From: an uncultured Gammaproteobacteria bacterium
GTDB taxonomy: Bacteria > Pseudomonadota > Gammaproteobacteria > Steroidobacterales > GCA-2729495
Direction: 5' to 3'
DNA: 64,000 bases
Assembly (NCBI GenBank): GCA_937921935.1
Contig: CAKZWQ010000002.1
Span: forward strand, 1 to 64,000
The notes beneath the pieces were generated by a model. The model saw only the letters and a program-made list of their open reading frames with translations, made no database searches and was not told the DNA's origin. The position numbers and the translations under genes are program-made. Of this stretch, positions 9,822-19,742 are shown piece by piece (the stretch's first letter is position 1; every line of letters begins with the position of its first letter).

Positions 9822-10463
9822 ATGCGGCACATCATGGTCCTGAATTCAAAAGGCGGTTGTGGCAAAAGCACCCTGGCAACCAGCCTGGCAAGTTACTTTG
9901 CGGCGGAGGAAGGCCAGAAGGTCGCCCTCGTAGACTATGACCCTCAGGCCTCCAGCCTGGACTGGCTGGCCCGGCGGCCGGCCGGCCGCCCGGAGATCAC
10001 CGGTGTCAGCGGCTTCGAAGAGGGCATGAAACATCTGCCCCGATCGGCTGACATAGTTATCGTTGATTCCCCGGCCCGGGCTCATGGCCCGGAACTGACC
10101 GACCTGGTCAAGCATGCCGACACCATCATTGTGCCCGTGCTGCCGTCCACTATAGACATGCAGGCGGCCGCCAAATTCCTGGCCGAGCTGCAGAAGGTCG
10201 GCAAGGTGACTCGCAAGGGCGTAAAAATCGCCGTTGTGGCGAACCGCGTCCGCGAAAACACCCTGATCTACGAGGAACTGGACGCCTTCCTCGAGAAACT
10301 GCGCATTCCCTACGTGGCTGTCCTGCGCGAGGCCCAGAACTACGTGCGCGCCTACACGCGGGGGCTGGGTATCTGGGAATTGCCCGAGTACCTGGCATGG
10401 CCCGACTGGGAACAGTGGGAGCCTCTGATCAAATGGCTGGAAAGCAAGCGCAGCCAGCCCTAG
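9822..10463 (+). CDS. Orphan ParA family ATPase
   Basis: This 213-residue protein has the deviant Walker A of ParA/MinD ATPases, KGGCGKST (10-17), then VDYDPQASSLDW and VDSPA. Such proteins position plasmids, chromosomes or protein assemblies. I chose the ATG at 9822 because GAGGA lies 8 nt upstream; an ATG at 9807 is possible. No ParB partner is adjacent. The gene stands alone between dapF (divergent) and hemY (convergent), so its cargo is unknown; small orphan ParAs often place cytosolic complexes rather than DNA. Confidence 0.85.
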   Translation: MRHIMVLNSKGGCGKSTLATSLASYFAAEEGQKVALVDYDPQASSLDWLARRPAGRPEITGVSGFEEGMKHLPRSADIVIVDSPARAHGPELTDLVKHADTIIVPVLPSTIDMQAAAKFLAELQKVGKVTRKGVKIAVVANRVRENTLIYEELDAFLEKLRIPYVAVLREAQNYVRAYTRGLGIWELPEYLAWPDWEQWEPLIKWLESKRSQP

Positions 10464-10473
10464 GGGCCCGGCG

Positions 10474-11706
10474 CTAGTCTTTGGCCGGGGGCTCGTCGGC
10501 CAGCGGCAGCGGGTCCGCCGCCAGCTGGGGCACATCCGGCGCGCCGCCGTAGCCCAGGGTCAGGCCCTTGCGAAAGGCATCCGTCGCCGCTTCGTTTTCC
10601 CCCAGCTGCAGCATCAGCTGGCCCAGGGCCTGGTAAGCCGCCGGATCCGGACGAATTCCCAGGCTTGATTCAAGGTAACTGCGGGCCTTGCCCCACAGTT
10701 TGCGCCGCAGGCACACCTGGCCTGCTGCCAGCAACAGGTCCGGATCCTCCGGCCGCTGGCCCAGCCATGACTCGAGGTAGGTCAGCTGTTTGGCGCTGTC
10801 GATGGTGTCCATCCCGGCATAAAGGCCGATCAGTTCCGGGTTCCACCCGGATTTCAGGGCACGCTGGATATCGGTCTCCACACCCGTGCTCGCTCCGCAG
10901 CGAAGCAAGGCGCGGATTCGGTCGGCAATGGCATCGGGTCGCTTGCGCAGTCGCCGCGGCAGGGCCTGCCAATGGGCCTCGATGTCCGGAGCCTGCAAGC
11001 CGCCCTGGGCCAGGAGCGCCTGCCAGGTGTCCACCTGCCATTCATCGAGCTGTTCCGAGCCCAGGCTCTTAAGGCGGCGCAGCTCGGGCAGCATTTTCGC
11101 CAGGCCCTCCCAGTCGCCGGCCTGGCGACGCAGACCTGCCAGCAGGCGCAGAGCCTCCGGGTGCTGGGGTCGCGCTGCCAGCAGTTGCTCAAGGCTTTGC
11201 TGGGCGAGTTCCGGTTCGCCGCCGCTGAGCTGCAGTTCGGCCTGGGTGAGCAGGACCGCATCCGCCGCTCCTTCACCCTGCTGGGAGGCCAGCTGCAGCC
11301 AGGTATCGCGACGTTCACGATCACCCTGCATCTGGGCCACTCGGGCAGCTGCCAGGTAATTCAGTGCCGGAGCCGGGCTGTTGCCGGCTGCCTTGGTCAG
11401 CAGTCGTTCACCCCGGGAAAGCTTGCCTGCCGCCAGTGCAGCCAGGCCCTGATCCACGCGCTTGCCGGCGCGGCGAGCCCGGGCCCGCGCGGCAGCTTCG
11501 CCGAGGTCACGCGGGGCGCGCCACACGCGGACCAGCAGCCGGACGAGAAAATAGCCGACCAGCAGCAGCAACAGCAGGATCGGCACCGACATTTCGATGG
11601 CGTAGCCACGAAAGTTAATCAGGACATAGCCATTGTCCTGCAGCAGAAAATGGGCCGTGACTGAGCCGGCCGCCAGGACCAGCAACATCAGCACGCCGAG
11701 TCTCAT
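10474..11706 (-). CDS. hemY: HemY-like inner-membrane TPR protein
   Basis: The protein has 410 residues with two N-terminal membrane helices (about 3-22 and 40-60) and then TPR-type helical repeats, the HemY_N plus TPR plan of proteobacterial HemY. It is annotated for haem biosynthesis in many genomes, but it is not the protoporphyrinogen oxidase also called HemY in Bacillus; its precise role is unsettled. It overlaps hemX by 4 bp. Confidence 0.9.
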   Translation of the reverse strand: MRLGVLMLLVLAAGSVTAHFLLQDNGYVLINFRGYAIEMSVPILLLLLLVGYFLVRLLVRVWRAPRDLGEAAARARARRAGKRVDQGLAALAAGKLSRGERLLTKAAGNSPAPALNYLAAARVAQMQGDRERRDTWLQLASQQGEGAADAVLLTQAELQLSGGEPELAQQSLEQLLAARPQHPEALRLLAGLRRQAGDWEGLAKMLPELRRLKSLGSEQLDEWQVDTWQALLAQGGLQAPDIEAHWQALPRRLRKRPDAIADRIRALLRCGASTGVETDIQRALKSGWNPELIGLYAGMDTIDSAKQLTYLESWLGQRPEDPDLLLAAGQVCLRRKLWGKARSYLESSLGIRPDPAAYQALGQLMLQLGENEAATDAFRKGLTLGYGGAPDVPQLAADPLPLADEPPAKD

Positions 11707-12851
11707 GGGGCCGGGGCCTCGTCAGCCACCCGCAGCAGCAACTCCAGGGAGCCGGAAATATCCGGCAGCGTTTCAGCTAACTCTGCGCGGGACAGATCAG
11801 CCAGCTGGTTAATGGCGGCGCGAACCGCTGGAACGTCGTTGTCGAAATGCCGCCGGATAGAGGCCTTCACGTCATCGAGCAGACTGCGGTAAAGCTGGCC
11901 CTCGCCGTTGAGCAAGGCGCCCCGCGCGAGTTCCAGTTCCGCTTCCAGGCGACGCAGCAGCAGGGATTCTTCGGCCGGGGTTCGCAAGGGGCTGACAGCC
12001 TCATCGGTTTTCTTGATGCGCACCAGGCTCAGCAGGGCCTCACTGAGTCGGGCCCAGGCGCGGGCCAGGCCGCTGCTGCCGTCTTCCTCTGCCTGTTGCT
12101 GGCCATAGCGCGAAGGCCCCTGCTGGGCCAGGGGCAGCTGATCCAGGGAACGGGCGAGACTGCTGATCGCCAGGACGATGCCTTCGGTATCGGGTTGAGG
12201 CACCGCCCGCAAGGCCGTCATTTCGTCGGCCAGGGCAGCGCGCACGCGGGTCAGGCGGGGATCGGCGGCGTCCCGCAGCTTCTCATCGGCCAGTTGCTGG
12301 GCGCGCAGGGCCACTTCGGCGTTACGAGCCAGCTGGACCTGGGCATTGGCAATGCGCAGGTAATACCCGGCTTCGGCGATGAGCCAGGCTGCGCGTGCCT
12401 GGTCGGAGATACCGGGAAGTTCCTCCAGAGCGCGTTCCAGCCGATTCAGGCGCGGGGGGAGTTCATCCAGGGTTTTGCGCTGGCTGAGCAGGCGCTCGTT
12501 AAGTTCGCTGAGTTCCCCTTGCAGCTGCGCGTTTGTCGCAGCAGTTTCACCCTGTTTTGTCCGCAGTTCCGTCACGCTGCCCTGGCTGCTCTGTAGCTGC
12601 TTGGTCAGGCGATCCACCTGGGCCAGGGCCGGCTGCTGCTTCTGCTGCAGGCTCCACAGGTAGCCGCTGCTCGCCGCGGCCCCCAGGGCAATCAGCAGGG
12701 CCAGCAGCCCGGTCCAGGACCGTCTCGCCGGGCCCGGCTGCCCGGTTTCCGGCGTGCTTTCAACCTCGGCTTCTGCCGGAGTCGGCGCCGGCGTCACGGC
12801 CGTTTCGGCCATCTCGCTCTCGGGGGGTTGCGATTCAGTGGGCTTGTTCAC
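11703..12851 (-). CDS. hemX: HemX family membrane protein
   Basis: This 382-residue protein has an acidic, proline-rich N-terminus, one membrane helix (about 47-66, WTGLLALLIALGAAASSGYL) and a long coiled-coil region of periplasmic type. It matches the family often labelled uroporphyrinogen-III C-methyltransferase (HemX), although it lacks a methyltransferase fold. It is translated in overlap with hemY. Unlike the usual order, hemC and hemD do not precede it; 69 bp upstream lies the end of an AlgR-like regulator. Confidence 0.9.
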   Translation of the reverse strand: MNKPTESQPPESEMAETAVTPAPTPAEAEVESTPETGQPGPARRSWTGLLALLIALGAAASSGYLWSLQQKQQPALAQVDRLTKQLQSSQGSVTELRTKQGETAATNAQLQGELSELNERLLSQRKTLDELPPRLNRLERALEELPGISDQARAAWLIAEAGYYLRIANAQVQLARNAEVALRAQQLADEKLRDAADPRLTRVRAALADEMTALRAVPQPDTEGIVLAISSLARSLDQLPLAQQGPSRYGQQQAEEDGSSGLARAWARLSEALLSLVRIKKTDEAVSPLRTPAEESLLLRRLEAELELARGALLNGEGQLYRSLLDDVKASIRRHFDNDVPAVRAAINQLADLSRAELAETLPDISGSLELLLRVADEAPAP

Positions 12852-12920
12852 GTTCAGACCAGCGTGCGGGACCTGCCCTGCATTGTGCCAGCGGCCCGCA
12901 GCCAGCGCGAGATATCCGCC

Positions 12921-13661
12921 TCAGATGGTCAGATTGCGCAGTGCCAGTTTGACGTCGGTCACGTGGCGTCGGCTGACGGGAAGAGGCTCGTCACGGCCCC
13001 GCAGCCAGAGCTGGTGCTGACCCGAGTCGGTTTTCTCCAGTCGTTCCATGTGCCTCACCGCCACCAGCACACTGCGATGAATTCTCAGGAAACGATCAGC
13101 GAATTCCTCCGCGAGATCCTTGAGTGGCTCATCCAGCAAGTCTTCACCGCCGGTGTGAAAGATTGAGACGTATTTCTGATCTGCCTGAAAGTGCGTCACC
13201 GTGTCGACATCGATGAGCTGCAAGCCGGTCGGTTTGCGCACGCACAGGTTGCGCCGGGGTGCGCGAGGCGCCCCCAGGTCCTTAAGCGCCTGCACGCTCA
13301 GCCTGGCTGCCTGGCGCAATGCCCGTTGCAGGCGTTCGCGGCGCACCGGCTTTAAAAGATAACCAATGGCCTGCGCATCGAATGCCTCCATGGCGTAGTT
13401 ATCGAAGGCGGTGGTGAAAATCACCGCCGGACCCTGGTCCAGCTGACCAAGATGACGGGCGGCCTCGATGCCGTCCATGTCGGGCATGCGGATATCCATC
13501 AGCACAACATCGGGCTTCAGTTCATGGCAGGCCTGCAATACCTCCTGGCCATGCCCGGCCTCGCCCACGACCTGATAGCCATCGAGCTCTTCCACGAAGC
13601 GCCGCAGCCGTGCCCGGGCGGGGGGCTCGTCATCGGCGATCAGCACACGTTGCAGGCTCAT
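12921..13661 (-). CDS. algR: AlgR-like LytTR response regulator
   Basis: The protein has 246 residues. The receiver domain (1-120) carries the acidic pair DD (10-11), the phospho-acceptor Asp56 in VVLMDIRMPDMDG and LLKPVRRERL with the conserved Lys. The C-terminal LytTR DNA-binding domain (about 140-245) has FADRFLRIHRSVLV and the LPVSRRH end. The AlgR assignment follows from pairing with an AlgZ-like kinase and from hemX-hemY downstream. It overlaps the kinase gene by 4 bp. Targets in this organism cannot be read from the window. Confidence 0.85.
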   Translation of the reverse strand: MSLQRVLIADDEPPARARLRRFVEELDGYQVVGEAGHGQEVLQACHELKPDVVLMDIRMPDMDGIEAARHLGQLDQGPAVIFTTAFDNYAMEAFDAQAIGYLLKPVRRERLQRALRQAARLSVQALKDLGAPRAPRRNLCVRKPTGLQLIDVDTVTHFQADQKYVSIFHTGGEDLLDEPLKDLAEEFADRFLRIHRSVLVAVRHMERLEKTDSGQHQLWLRGRDEPLPVSRRHVTDVKLALRNLTI

Positions 13662-14722
13662 GGACGGTAGGGAAAAGCCAGGCTGACCTGGTAGTGAGTG
13701 GCGTCGATGGCCGTAGACAGGCGCGCGCGTGGCCCAAAGGCCAGTCGCAGACGCTCGCGAATATTATCCATTGCAATACGATTACCCGGCTCCTTACGCA
13801 GTTGGTGTACCGGAAGTGCATTACGAACGGAAAGATAAAGCATATCGCCCTTGCGCAGCCCCTTCACTTCAATGGCGCCTGGTTCGGGCAGGGGCTCTAC
13901 GCCGTGATTGATGGCGTTCTCCAGCAGCGGCTGCAAAGTCAGCCCGGGTACGTGCGCATCGCCGGGTAATTGGTCCGTGTCCCATTCAACCTGCAGACGC
14001 TCTCCCAGCCGCTGGCGCTCCATCCGCTCATACACGCGGGTGATCTCCATCTCCTCTTCCAGCCGGACCATATCTTTCGCATCGCTAAGTGAAGCTCGAA
14101 ACAGGTCGGAGAGATCCTCAACGGCAGCTTCTGCTGCCGCCGGATCCTGGCGCGTCAGTTCGGCGATTGTGTTCATGCTGTTGAACAGGAAGTGGGGCCG
14201 GATTCGAGCCTGCAGTGCATTGATGCGGCTGGCTGCCTGCTCTTCTACGTTGCGTCGCCATTCGTGAGTCACATAAAAGTAGCGCAGCAGGATCGCAATT
14301 AATATGGCGCCGAGGACCAAATTCCGCGTAATAAAAAAGCCACGATCACCCGGAAACCAGACGCCGGGGACCACCAGGTCCTCGTAGAAGCGACCCAGCC
14401 AGTAGACACCCTCGGAGACCAGCCAGACGACGGTCAGCACGGCCCCCGCCGTCAGCAGGCTGGATGTGGGCAGGGAAAAGCGCGCCAGATGCCGGCGCAG
14501 GGCGCATAAGGTTGCAGCTGACGTTAAAACCAGCCACAGCATTAGCAGCGAGGTTTTAGCCAGATCCGTGAAGAAGAGATTCCAGGCCGGCTGCCGTGCC
14601 AGGGTCAGGGCCATGGCTGCCAGCTCGGCAATCAGCACGACGCGCAGCACGGCCGCCGGGGTGCAGAGGTCCGGCAAGTAGAAACGGTCTTGCGCGGTAG
14701 GTTTGTCGAATCCGGTAGTCAC
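13658..14722 (-). CDS. algZ: AlgZ/LytS-like sensor histidine kinase
   Basis: This 354-residue kinase has about four hydrophobic segments in the first 160 residues. These are followed by the His_kinase (LytS/YehU type) signature RPHFLFNSMNTIAELTR, in which the His is the phosphorylation site, and an ATPase domain with LQPLLENAINHG. It overlaps the AlgR-like gene by 4 bp and is its obvious partner. In Pseudomonas the homologous pair lies directly upstream of hemC-hemD-hemX-hemY. Confidence 0.85.
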   Translation of the reverse strand: MTTGFDKPTAQDRFYLPDLCTPAAVLRVVLIAELAAMALTLARQPAWNLFFTDLAKTSLLMLWLVLTSAATLCALRRHLARFSLPTSSLLTAGAVLTVVWLVSEGVYWLGRFYEDLVVPGVWFPGDRGFFITRNLVLGAILIAILLRYFYVTHEWRRNVEEQAASRINALQARIRPHFLFNSMNTIAELTRQDPAAAEAAVEDLSDLFRASLSDAKDMVRLEEEMEITRVYERMERQRLGERLQVEWDTDQLPGDAHVPGLTLQPLLENAINHGVEPLPEPGAIEVKGLRKGDMLYLSVRNALPVHQLRKEPGNRIAMDNIRERLRLAFGPRARLSTAIDATHYQVSLAFPYRP

Positions 14723-14745
14723 CGGAAAGAGAGTCTAACGCGGCC

Positions 14746-15213
14746 CTAGTCGCACCAGGTGCTAATGTCCTGGTCAGCGGCATTACGCGCGTCGCTTAGC
14801 TCCTGGTCCGTGAGGTATTCCCGCCCGCCGCCAGGCATTGGGCGATACAGGCGCTGCGCGGTGTTGTAGGTCTCAGCCTTTTCCCTGGCGCGCTGGCAGT
14901 TAGCCTTGCGTTCCTCCCGGGTCTGGGCACGCTGCGCGGCGTCTTCCGCTGATTGTTCCCCGGCTTTTTCGCGATTCTCGGACTGCAGGGAGTTACGCTC
15001 GGCCGCCTGTTCAGTGCGAGCCATCACCGCCTCAGGATTCGTGCGGCGGGAGCGGATTCCGGTAGGCGTTGCATCGGCCGCAGTGGGTGGCCGATCCGTG
15101 TACTGGGGTACACCGTCTTTGTCTACCCACTTGTAGACGCTGAACTCCTGCGCGCTTGCGGCCACAGCCGCCAGCGACAGGGCTAACAACAGAAAGGTGG
15201 TGCACTTCATCAT
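14746..15213 (-). CDS. DUF4124 domain secreted protein
   Basis: The protein has 155 residues with a signal peptide (about 1-21, ending in ASAQ). The short DUF4124 module follows, with YKWVDKDGVPQYTDRPP, a motif found in many exported gammaproteobacterial proteins. The rest is a charged helical region rich in Ala, Glu and Arg. Function is unknown. It is on the same strand as algZ and 23 nt upstream of it, so it may be co-transcribed. Confidence 0.8.
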   Translation of the reverse strand: MMKCTTFLLLALSLAAVAASAQEFSVYKWVDKDGVPQYTDRPPTAADATPTGIRSRRTNPEAVMARTEQAAERNSLQSENREKAGEQSAEDAAQRAQTREERKANCQRAREKAETYNTAQRLYRPMPGGGREYLTDQELSDARNAADQDISTWCD

Positions 15214-15327
15214 CGCCGTCTCCTGGGGGCAGCGGCTCGGGTGTACTAAGAAGACAATAATGGCACCCGGAGCTTCGCTAAGGCCCTGATAGACGTCACG
15301 TTATGCGCTTTTTTGGCCGATTTGACA

Positions 15328-15363
15328 ATAAAAAGGGCGCCCGCGGCAGTCGCGCGGGCGCCC
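15328..15363 (-). terminator. Intrinsic terminator after amtB
   Basis: An 11-bp perfect GC stem (15335-15345 with 15353-15363, 7-nt loop) is followed on the minus strand by TTTTTATTGTC. It lies 22 bp beyond the amtB stop and would end the torF-like/glnK/amtB transcript. Confidence 0.9.
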
Positions 15364-15384
15364 TGGTCCAGGCCGGGTAAAGGC

Positions 15385-16635
15385 CTACTCTGAGGCCTGG
15401 GTGAACTCGGGGTAGGCCTCCAGGCCGCATTCCCCGATATCCACACCCTCGTATTCCTCTTCTTCCGAAACCCGGATGCCGAGGGTTGCCTTGATCGCAA
15501 ACCACGCTGCAAAGCTGGTCGCGAAGACCCAGGTGAAGATCACGACGATGCCGATCAGCTGGTTTAGCAGGGTCGCATCGGCGTTATAGATGGGCACCGC
15601 GAGGAGCCCCCAGATGCCCACGACACCGTGGACCGAGATGGCGCCGACGGGATCGTCGATCTTGAAGGTGCGATCCATGAAGATGATGGAGGGCACGACG
15701 ATCAGGCCACCGATCAGACCGATTACCGTCGCTCCAATGGGCGTCGGCGCCAGAGGTTCGGCAGTGATGGCAACCAGTCCGGCGAGGGCGCCGTTCAGCG
15801 CCATGGTGAGATCCGCCTTGCCGAACCACAGACGCGCCAGCACCAGGGCGCCGATCAGGCCGCCTGCAGCGGCCATGTTCGTGTTCACGAACACCAGGGC
15901 CACGGCATTGGCTTCACCGACGTCAGAGACTTTCAGTTCCGACCCACCGTTAAAGCCGAACCAGCCGAGCCACAGGATCAGGGTGCCCAGGGTTGCCAGG
16001 GGGAGATTGGCGCCGGGAATGGCGTTGACCCGTCCGTCCTTGCTGTACTTGCCTTTACGCGCGCCGAGCAGGATCACGCCGGCGATGGCCGCTGCGGCGC
16101 CGCACATGTGCACCACGCCGGAACCGGCAAAATCGGCAAAGCCCAGTTCATCCAGGAAACCGCCGCCCCACTTCCAGTAGCCCTGTACCGGATAGATGAA
16201 GCCGGTCAGGATCACGGCAAACAGGAAGAAGGACCAAAGCTTCATGCGCTCGGCCACGGCACCTGACACGATGGACATGGCTGTTGCGACGAAGACCACC
16301 TGGAAGAAGAAATCCGACAGGTTAGAGTAGTAGGGTGCATCATCACCGCCAGCCAGCACGGCCGCGGCCGTGTTGTCGTCGGCACTGAGCATGCCAATGC
16401 TCGGGATGATGCCGCTGCCGTCGCCGTACATGATGCCGTAGCCACAGAGCATGTACATCACGCAGGCGATGGAATACAGCCCGACGTTCTTGGTAAGAAT
16501 TTCCGCGGTGTTCTTGGCCCGCACCAGCCCGGCTTCGAGCATGGTGAAGCCGGCGGCCATCCACATGACCAGCGCACCGCAGACGAGAAAATAAAAGGTA
16601 TCCAGCGCGTAGCTGAGTTCGAGTACCTGATCCAC
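15385..16635 (-). CDS. amtB: Ammonium transporter AmtB
   Basis: AmtB is a trimeric inner-membrane ammonium channel. The 416 residues contain about 11 hydrophobic helices. The signatures include DFAGSGVVHMCGAAAAIAG, with the pore-region FAGSG/VH pattern, and ISVHGVVGIWG, with the second pore histidine. It follows glnK by 24 nt; GlnK plugs this channel when nitrogen is plentiful. The mature form seems to start near MDQVLELSYALDTFYF with no classical signal peptide. Control is probably by sigma-54/NtrC from the promoter at 17.79 kb. Confidence 0.96.
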   Translation of the reverse strand: MDQVLELSYALDTFYFLVCGALVMWMAAGFTMLEAGLVRAKNTAEILTKNVGLYSIACVMYMLCGYGIMYGDGSGIIPSIGMLSADDNTAAAVLAGGDDAPYYSNLSDFFFQVVFVATAMSIVSGAVAERMKLWSFFLFAVILTGFIYPVQGYWKWGGGFLDELGFADFAGSGVVHMCGAAAAIAGVILLGARKGKYSKDGRVNAIPGANLPLATLGTLILWLGWFGFNGGSELKVSDVGEANAVALVFVNTNMAAAGGLIGALVLARLWFGKADLTMALNGALAGLVAITAEPLAPTPIGATVIGLIGGLIVVPSIIFMDRTFKIDDPVGAISVHGVVGIWGLLAVPIYNADATLLNQLIGIVVIFTWVFATSFAAWFAIKATLGIRVSEEEEYEGVDIGECGLEAYPEFTQASE

Positions 16636-16659
16636 TGTTCTGCTCCTGTTGTTGTCCGG

Positions 16660-17711
<1,052 letters not shown>

Positions 17712-17785
17712 GATTGTTCCTTAAATAAGTTTTGCGACTGAGCAAGGCGGATGTCACCATCCCTTTGCTTCCCTGCTGGCCTTAA

Positions 17786-17800
17786 GCAGAATTCGTGCCA
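17786..17800 (-). promoter_or_regulatory. Sigma-54 promoter of the torF-like/glnK/amtB operon
   Basis: Read on the minus strand the sequence is TGGCACG-AATT-CTGC, followed by T. Against the consensus TGGCACG-N4-TTGC it differs at one base, and the GG and GC pairs have exact spacing. It lies 75 bp before the porin start codon. Sigma-54 control is established for glnK-amtB in proteobacteria. Confidence 0.9.
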
Positions 17801-17852
17801 GCCCTGCCAGGCTTTTTAAAACAAGGTCTTAGGTCGGCACGGGCCCGGGGAC

Positions 17853-17869
17853 TGCACCAAGATGGGGCG
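17853..17869. promoter_or_regulatory. NtrC-like enhancer site
   Basis: TGCACCAAGATGGGGCG resembles the NtrC palindrome TGCACYA-N3-TGGTGCA, with mismatches at two positions of the right arm. It lies about 53 bp upstream of the -24 element, within the range usual for NtrC enhancers. Confidence 0.65.
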
Positions 17870-17947
17870 GGACAAAGCGTTCATGCCGGGTAATGGAGCG
17901 GTTAGCACAAGGCCCTCGTGGCAAGTGGTTGCTGAGGTGATAAACAG

Positions 17948-18211
17948 ATGGACAAAAGCAAGATCGAAGACCTGGCCCGGCAACTGGCTGACAGTGTTCC
18001 GGAAGGCGTGTCGGCTGCCCGGGCGGACCTGGCGAGCAATTTCAGCGGCCTGATCGGCAGCGCCCTGGAGCGCCTTGACCTGGTCACCCGCGAAGAATTT
18101 GACGTGCAGCGTAAGGTGCTGGAGCGAACCCGCCAGCGCCTGGAGGCCCTGGAAGCCGAACTCAAGGAGCTCGAAAGAGCCCGCGCTGCTGACGCCGGGC
18201 AGGACGGCTAG
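17948..18211 (+). CDS. ubiK: Ubiquinone biosynthesis accessory factor UbiK (BMFP domain)
   Basis: The product has 87 residues, with an amphipathic N-terminal half (KIEDLARQLADSVPEG) and a C-terminal coiled coil, the membrane-fusogenic BMFP plan of UbiK. UbiK helps UbiJ within the soluble ubiquinone complex; ubiJ is at 3.8 kb. A yifB gene follows after 17 nt, a common arrangement near glnK-amtB in gammaproteobacteria. Confidence 0.9.
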   Translation: MDKSKIEDLARQLADSVPEGVSAARADLASNFSGLIGSALERLDLVTREEFDVQRKVLERTRQRLEALEAELKELERARAADAGQDG

Positions 18212-18228
18212 GGGCGCGGGTTGTCCGC

Positions 18229-19719
18229 ATGGCCGTTGCGACGGTCCTGACGCGCGCCCAGGAGGGTTTGGCCGCACCGCAGGTGCGGGTTGAAGTTGAA
18301 GTAGCGGGCGGTCTGCCAGCCCTGGTACTGGTGGGCCTGGTGGAGACCGCCGTGCGGGAAAGCCGGGAGCGGGTGCGAGCTGCCATTCGTGCCTCGGGCT
18401 TCGAGTTTCCGAATCGCCGTATCACCGTGAGCCTGGCGCCGGCTGATCTGCCCAAGGCCGGCGGCCGTTTTGACCTGGCTATCGCTGTTGGTGTGTTGGC
18501 CGCCACCGGGCAGGTGCCTGCCGACGGTCTGGCGACCCATGAATTCCTCGGTGAGTTATCCCTGGCCGGTCAGCTGCGCCGGGTACACGCTTTGCTACCG
18601 GCCATGATCGCTGCCAGTGACACGGGCCGAAGTTGTGTGGTGCCCGCTGATTGTCATGGCGAAGCGGCTTTGCTGCCAACGGCTGACATGCGTCTGGCCG
18701 GTCAGCTGCTCGATGTGGCGCGCTATCTGCGTGGTGATGGCGAGCTGCCGCAACCGGTGGTTCAGGCGCCATCACCGGAGAGGCCGGCCGCTGCCGATCT
18801 GGCTGAGGTGCGCGGACAGGTACTGGCCCGGCGGGCCCTGGAAATTGCCGCGGCTGGCGGCCATCACCTGTTATTCATTGGTCCGCCGGGCACCGGCAAA
18901 AGTATGCTGGCCCGGCGCTTGCCGGGTCTGTTGCCACCTCTGAACGATGCCGATGCCCTGCAAGCCACCGCCATGCGTTCTTTGGTCAGCGAGCCGGTGG
19001 CAACGGTGTCACGCCGGCCGCCGTTTCGTTCGCCCCATCACACGGCGACGGCAGCAGCCCTGGTGGGGGGCGGCCAGAGTCCACGGCCGGGGGAAATTTC
19101 CCTCGCCCATCGAGGCGTTCTGTTCCTGGACGAGTTACCGGAGTTTCCACGCCCGGCGCTGGAGGCCTTGCGCGAACCGCTGGAGACAGGTCATGTCAGC
19201 ATCGCGCGTGCCCGGCGCACGGTACGGTATCCGGCGAGCTTTCAATTGCTGGCCGCGATGAATCCCTGTCCCTGTGGTTTTGCCGGCGACAGCCGTCGTG
19301 AGTGTCATTGCCGTACCGGGCAGATCCGACGCTACCAGTCCCGTGTCTCGGGGCCTTTGCTGGATCGACTCGATCTGCGGGTGCCCCTGCACTGGGAGCT
19401 GCCGGTGCTGGAGACAGAGGATGCCGGGACCCAGGAGAGCAGCGCTGTGGTCCGCGTGCGCGTGGCAGCGGCGCGGGCCAGACAGCTGGCTCGCAGCGGC
19501 AGCTGCAATAGCCTCCTGCTTGAGTCGGAGGTTCGGCGTTGTTGCCGGCCTGAGCCCGCAGCCCGACAGTTACTGGCCCGCGCCGCCGAGAAGTTGCGGC
19601 TGTCCGCCCGCTCCTGTCAGCGGGTATTGCGTGTGGCACGCACCATTGCGGACCTTGATGAGGCCACGGATATTGGGCAGGCGCATCTGGCCGAAGCCCT
19701 GAGCCTGCGCGACGAGTAG
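18229..19719 (+). CDS. yifB: YifB/ComM-like Mg-chelatase family AAA+ ATPase
   Basis: The protein has 496 residues. The N-terminal ChlI-type domain contains VEVEVAGGLPALVLVGL; the central AAA+ module has the Walker A GPPGTGKS (about 217-224) and FLDELPEF as Walker B. A Cys-containing stretch, AMNPCPCGFAGD...CHC, is typical of the family, and the C-terminal domain has RVLRVARTIADL. ComM homologues are hexameric helicases that extend branch migration during natural transformation. Whether this cell is competent is not shown here. Confidence 0.93.
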   Translation: MAVATVLTRAQEGLAAPQVRVEVEVAGGLPALVLVGLVETAVRESRERVRAAIRASGFEFPNRRITVSLAPADLPKAGGRFDLAIAVGVLAATGQVPADGLATHEFLGELSLAGQLRRVHALLPAMIAASDTGRSCVVPADCHGEAALLPTADMRLAGQLLDVARYLRGDGELPQPVVQAPSPERPAAADLAEVRGQVLARRALEIAAAGGHHLLFIGPPGTGKSMLARRLPGLLPPLNDADALQATAMRSLVSEPVATVSRRPPFRSPHHTATAAALVGGGQSPRPGEISLAHRGVLFLDELPEFPRPALEALREPLETGHVSIARARRTVRYPASFQLLAAMNPCPCGFAGDSRRECHCRTGQIRRYQSRVSGPLLDRLDLRVPLHWELPVLETEDAGTQESSAVVRVRVAAARARQLARSGSCNSLLLESEVRRCCRPEPAARQLLARAAEKLRLSARSCQRVLRVARTIADLDEATDIGQAHLAEALSLRDE

Positions 19720-19742
19720 GCGGGCCCGCGGTGACTGCCCGG

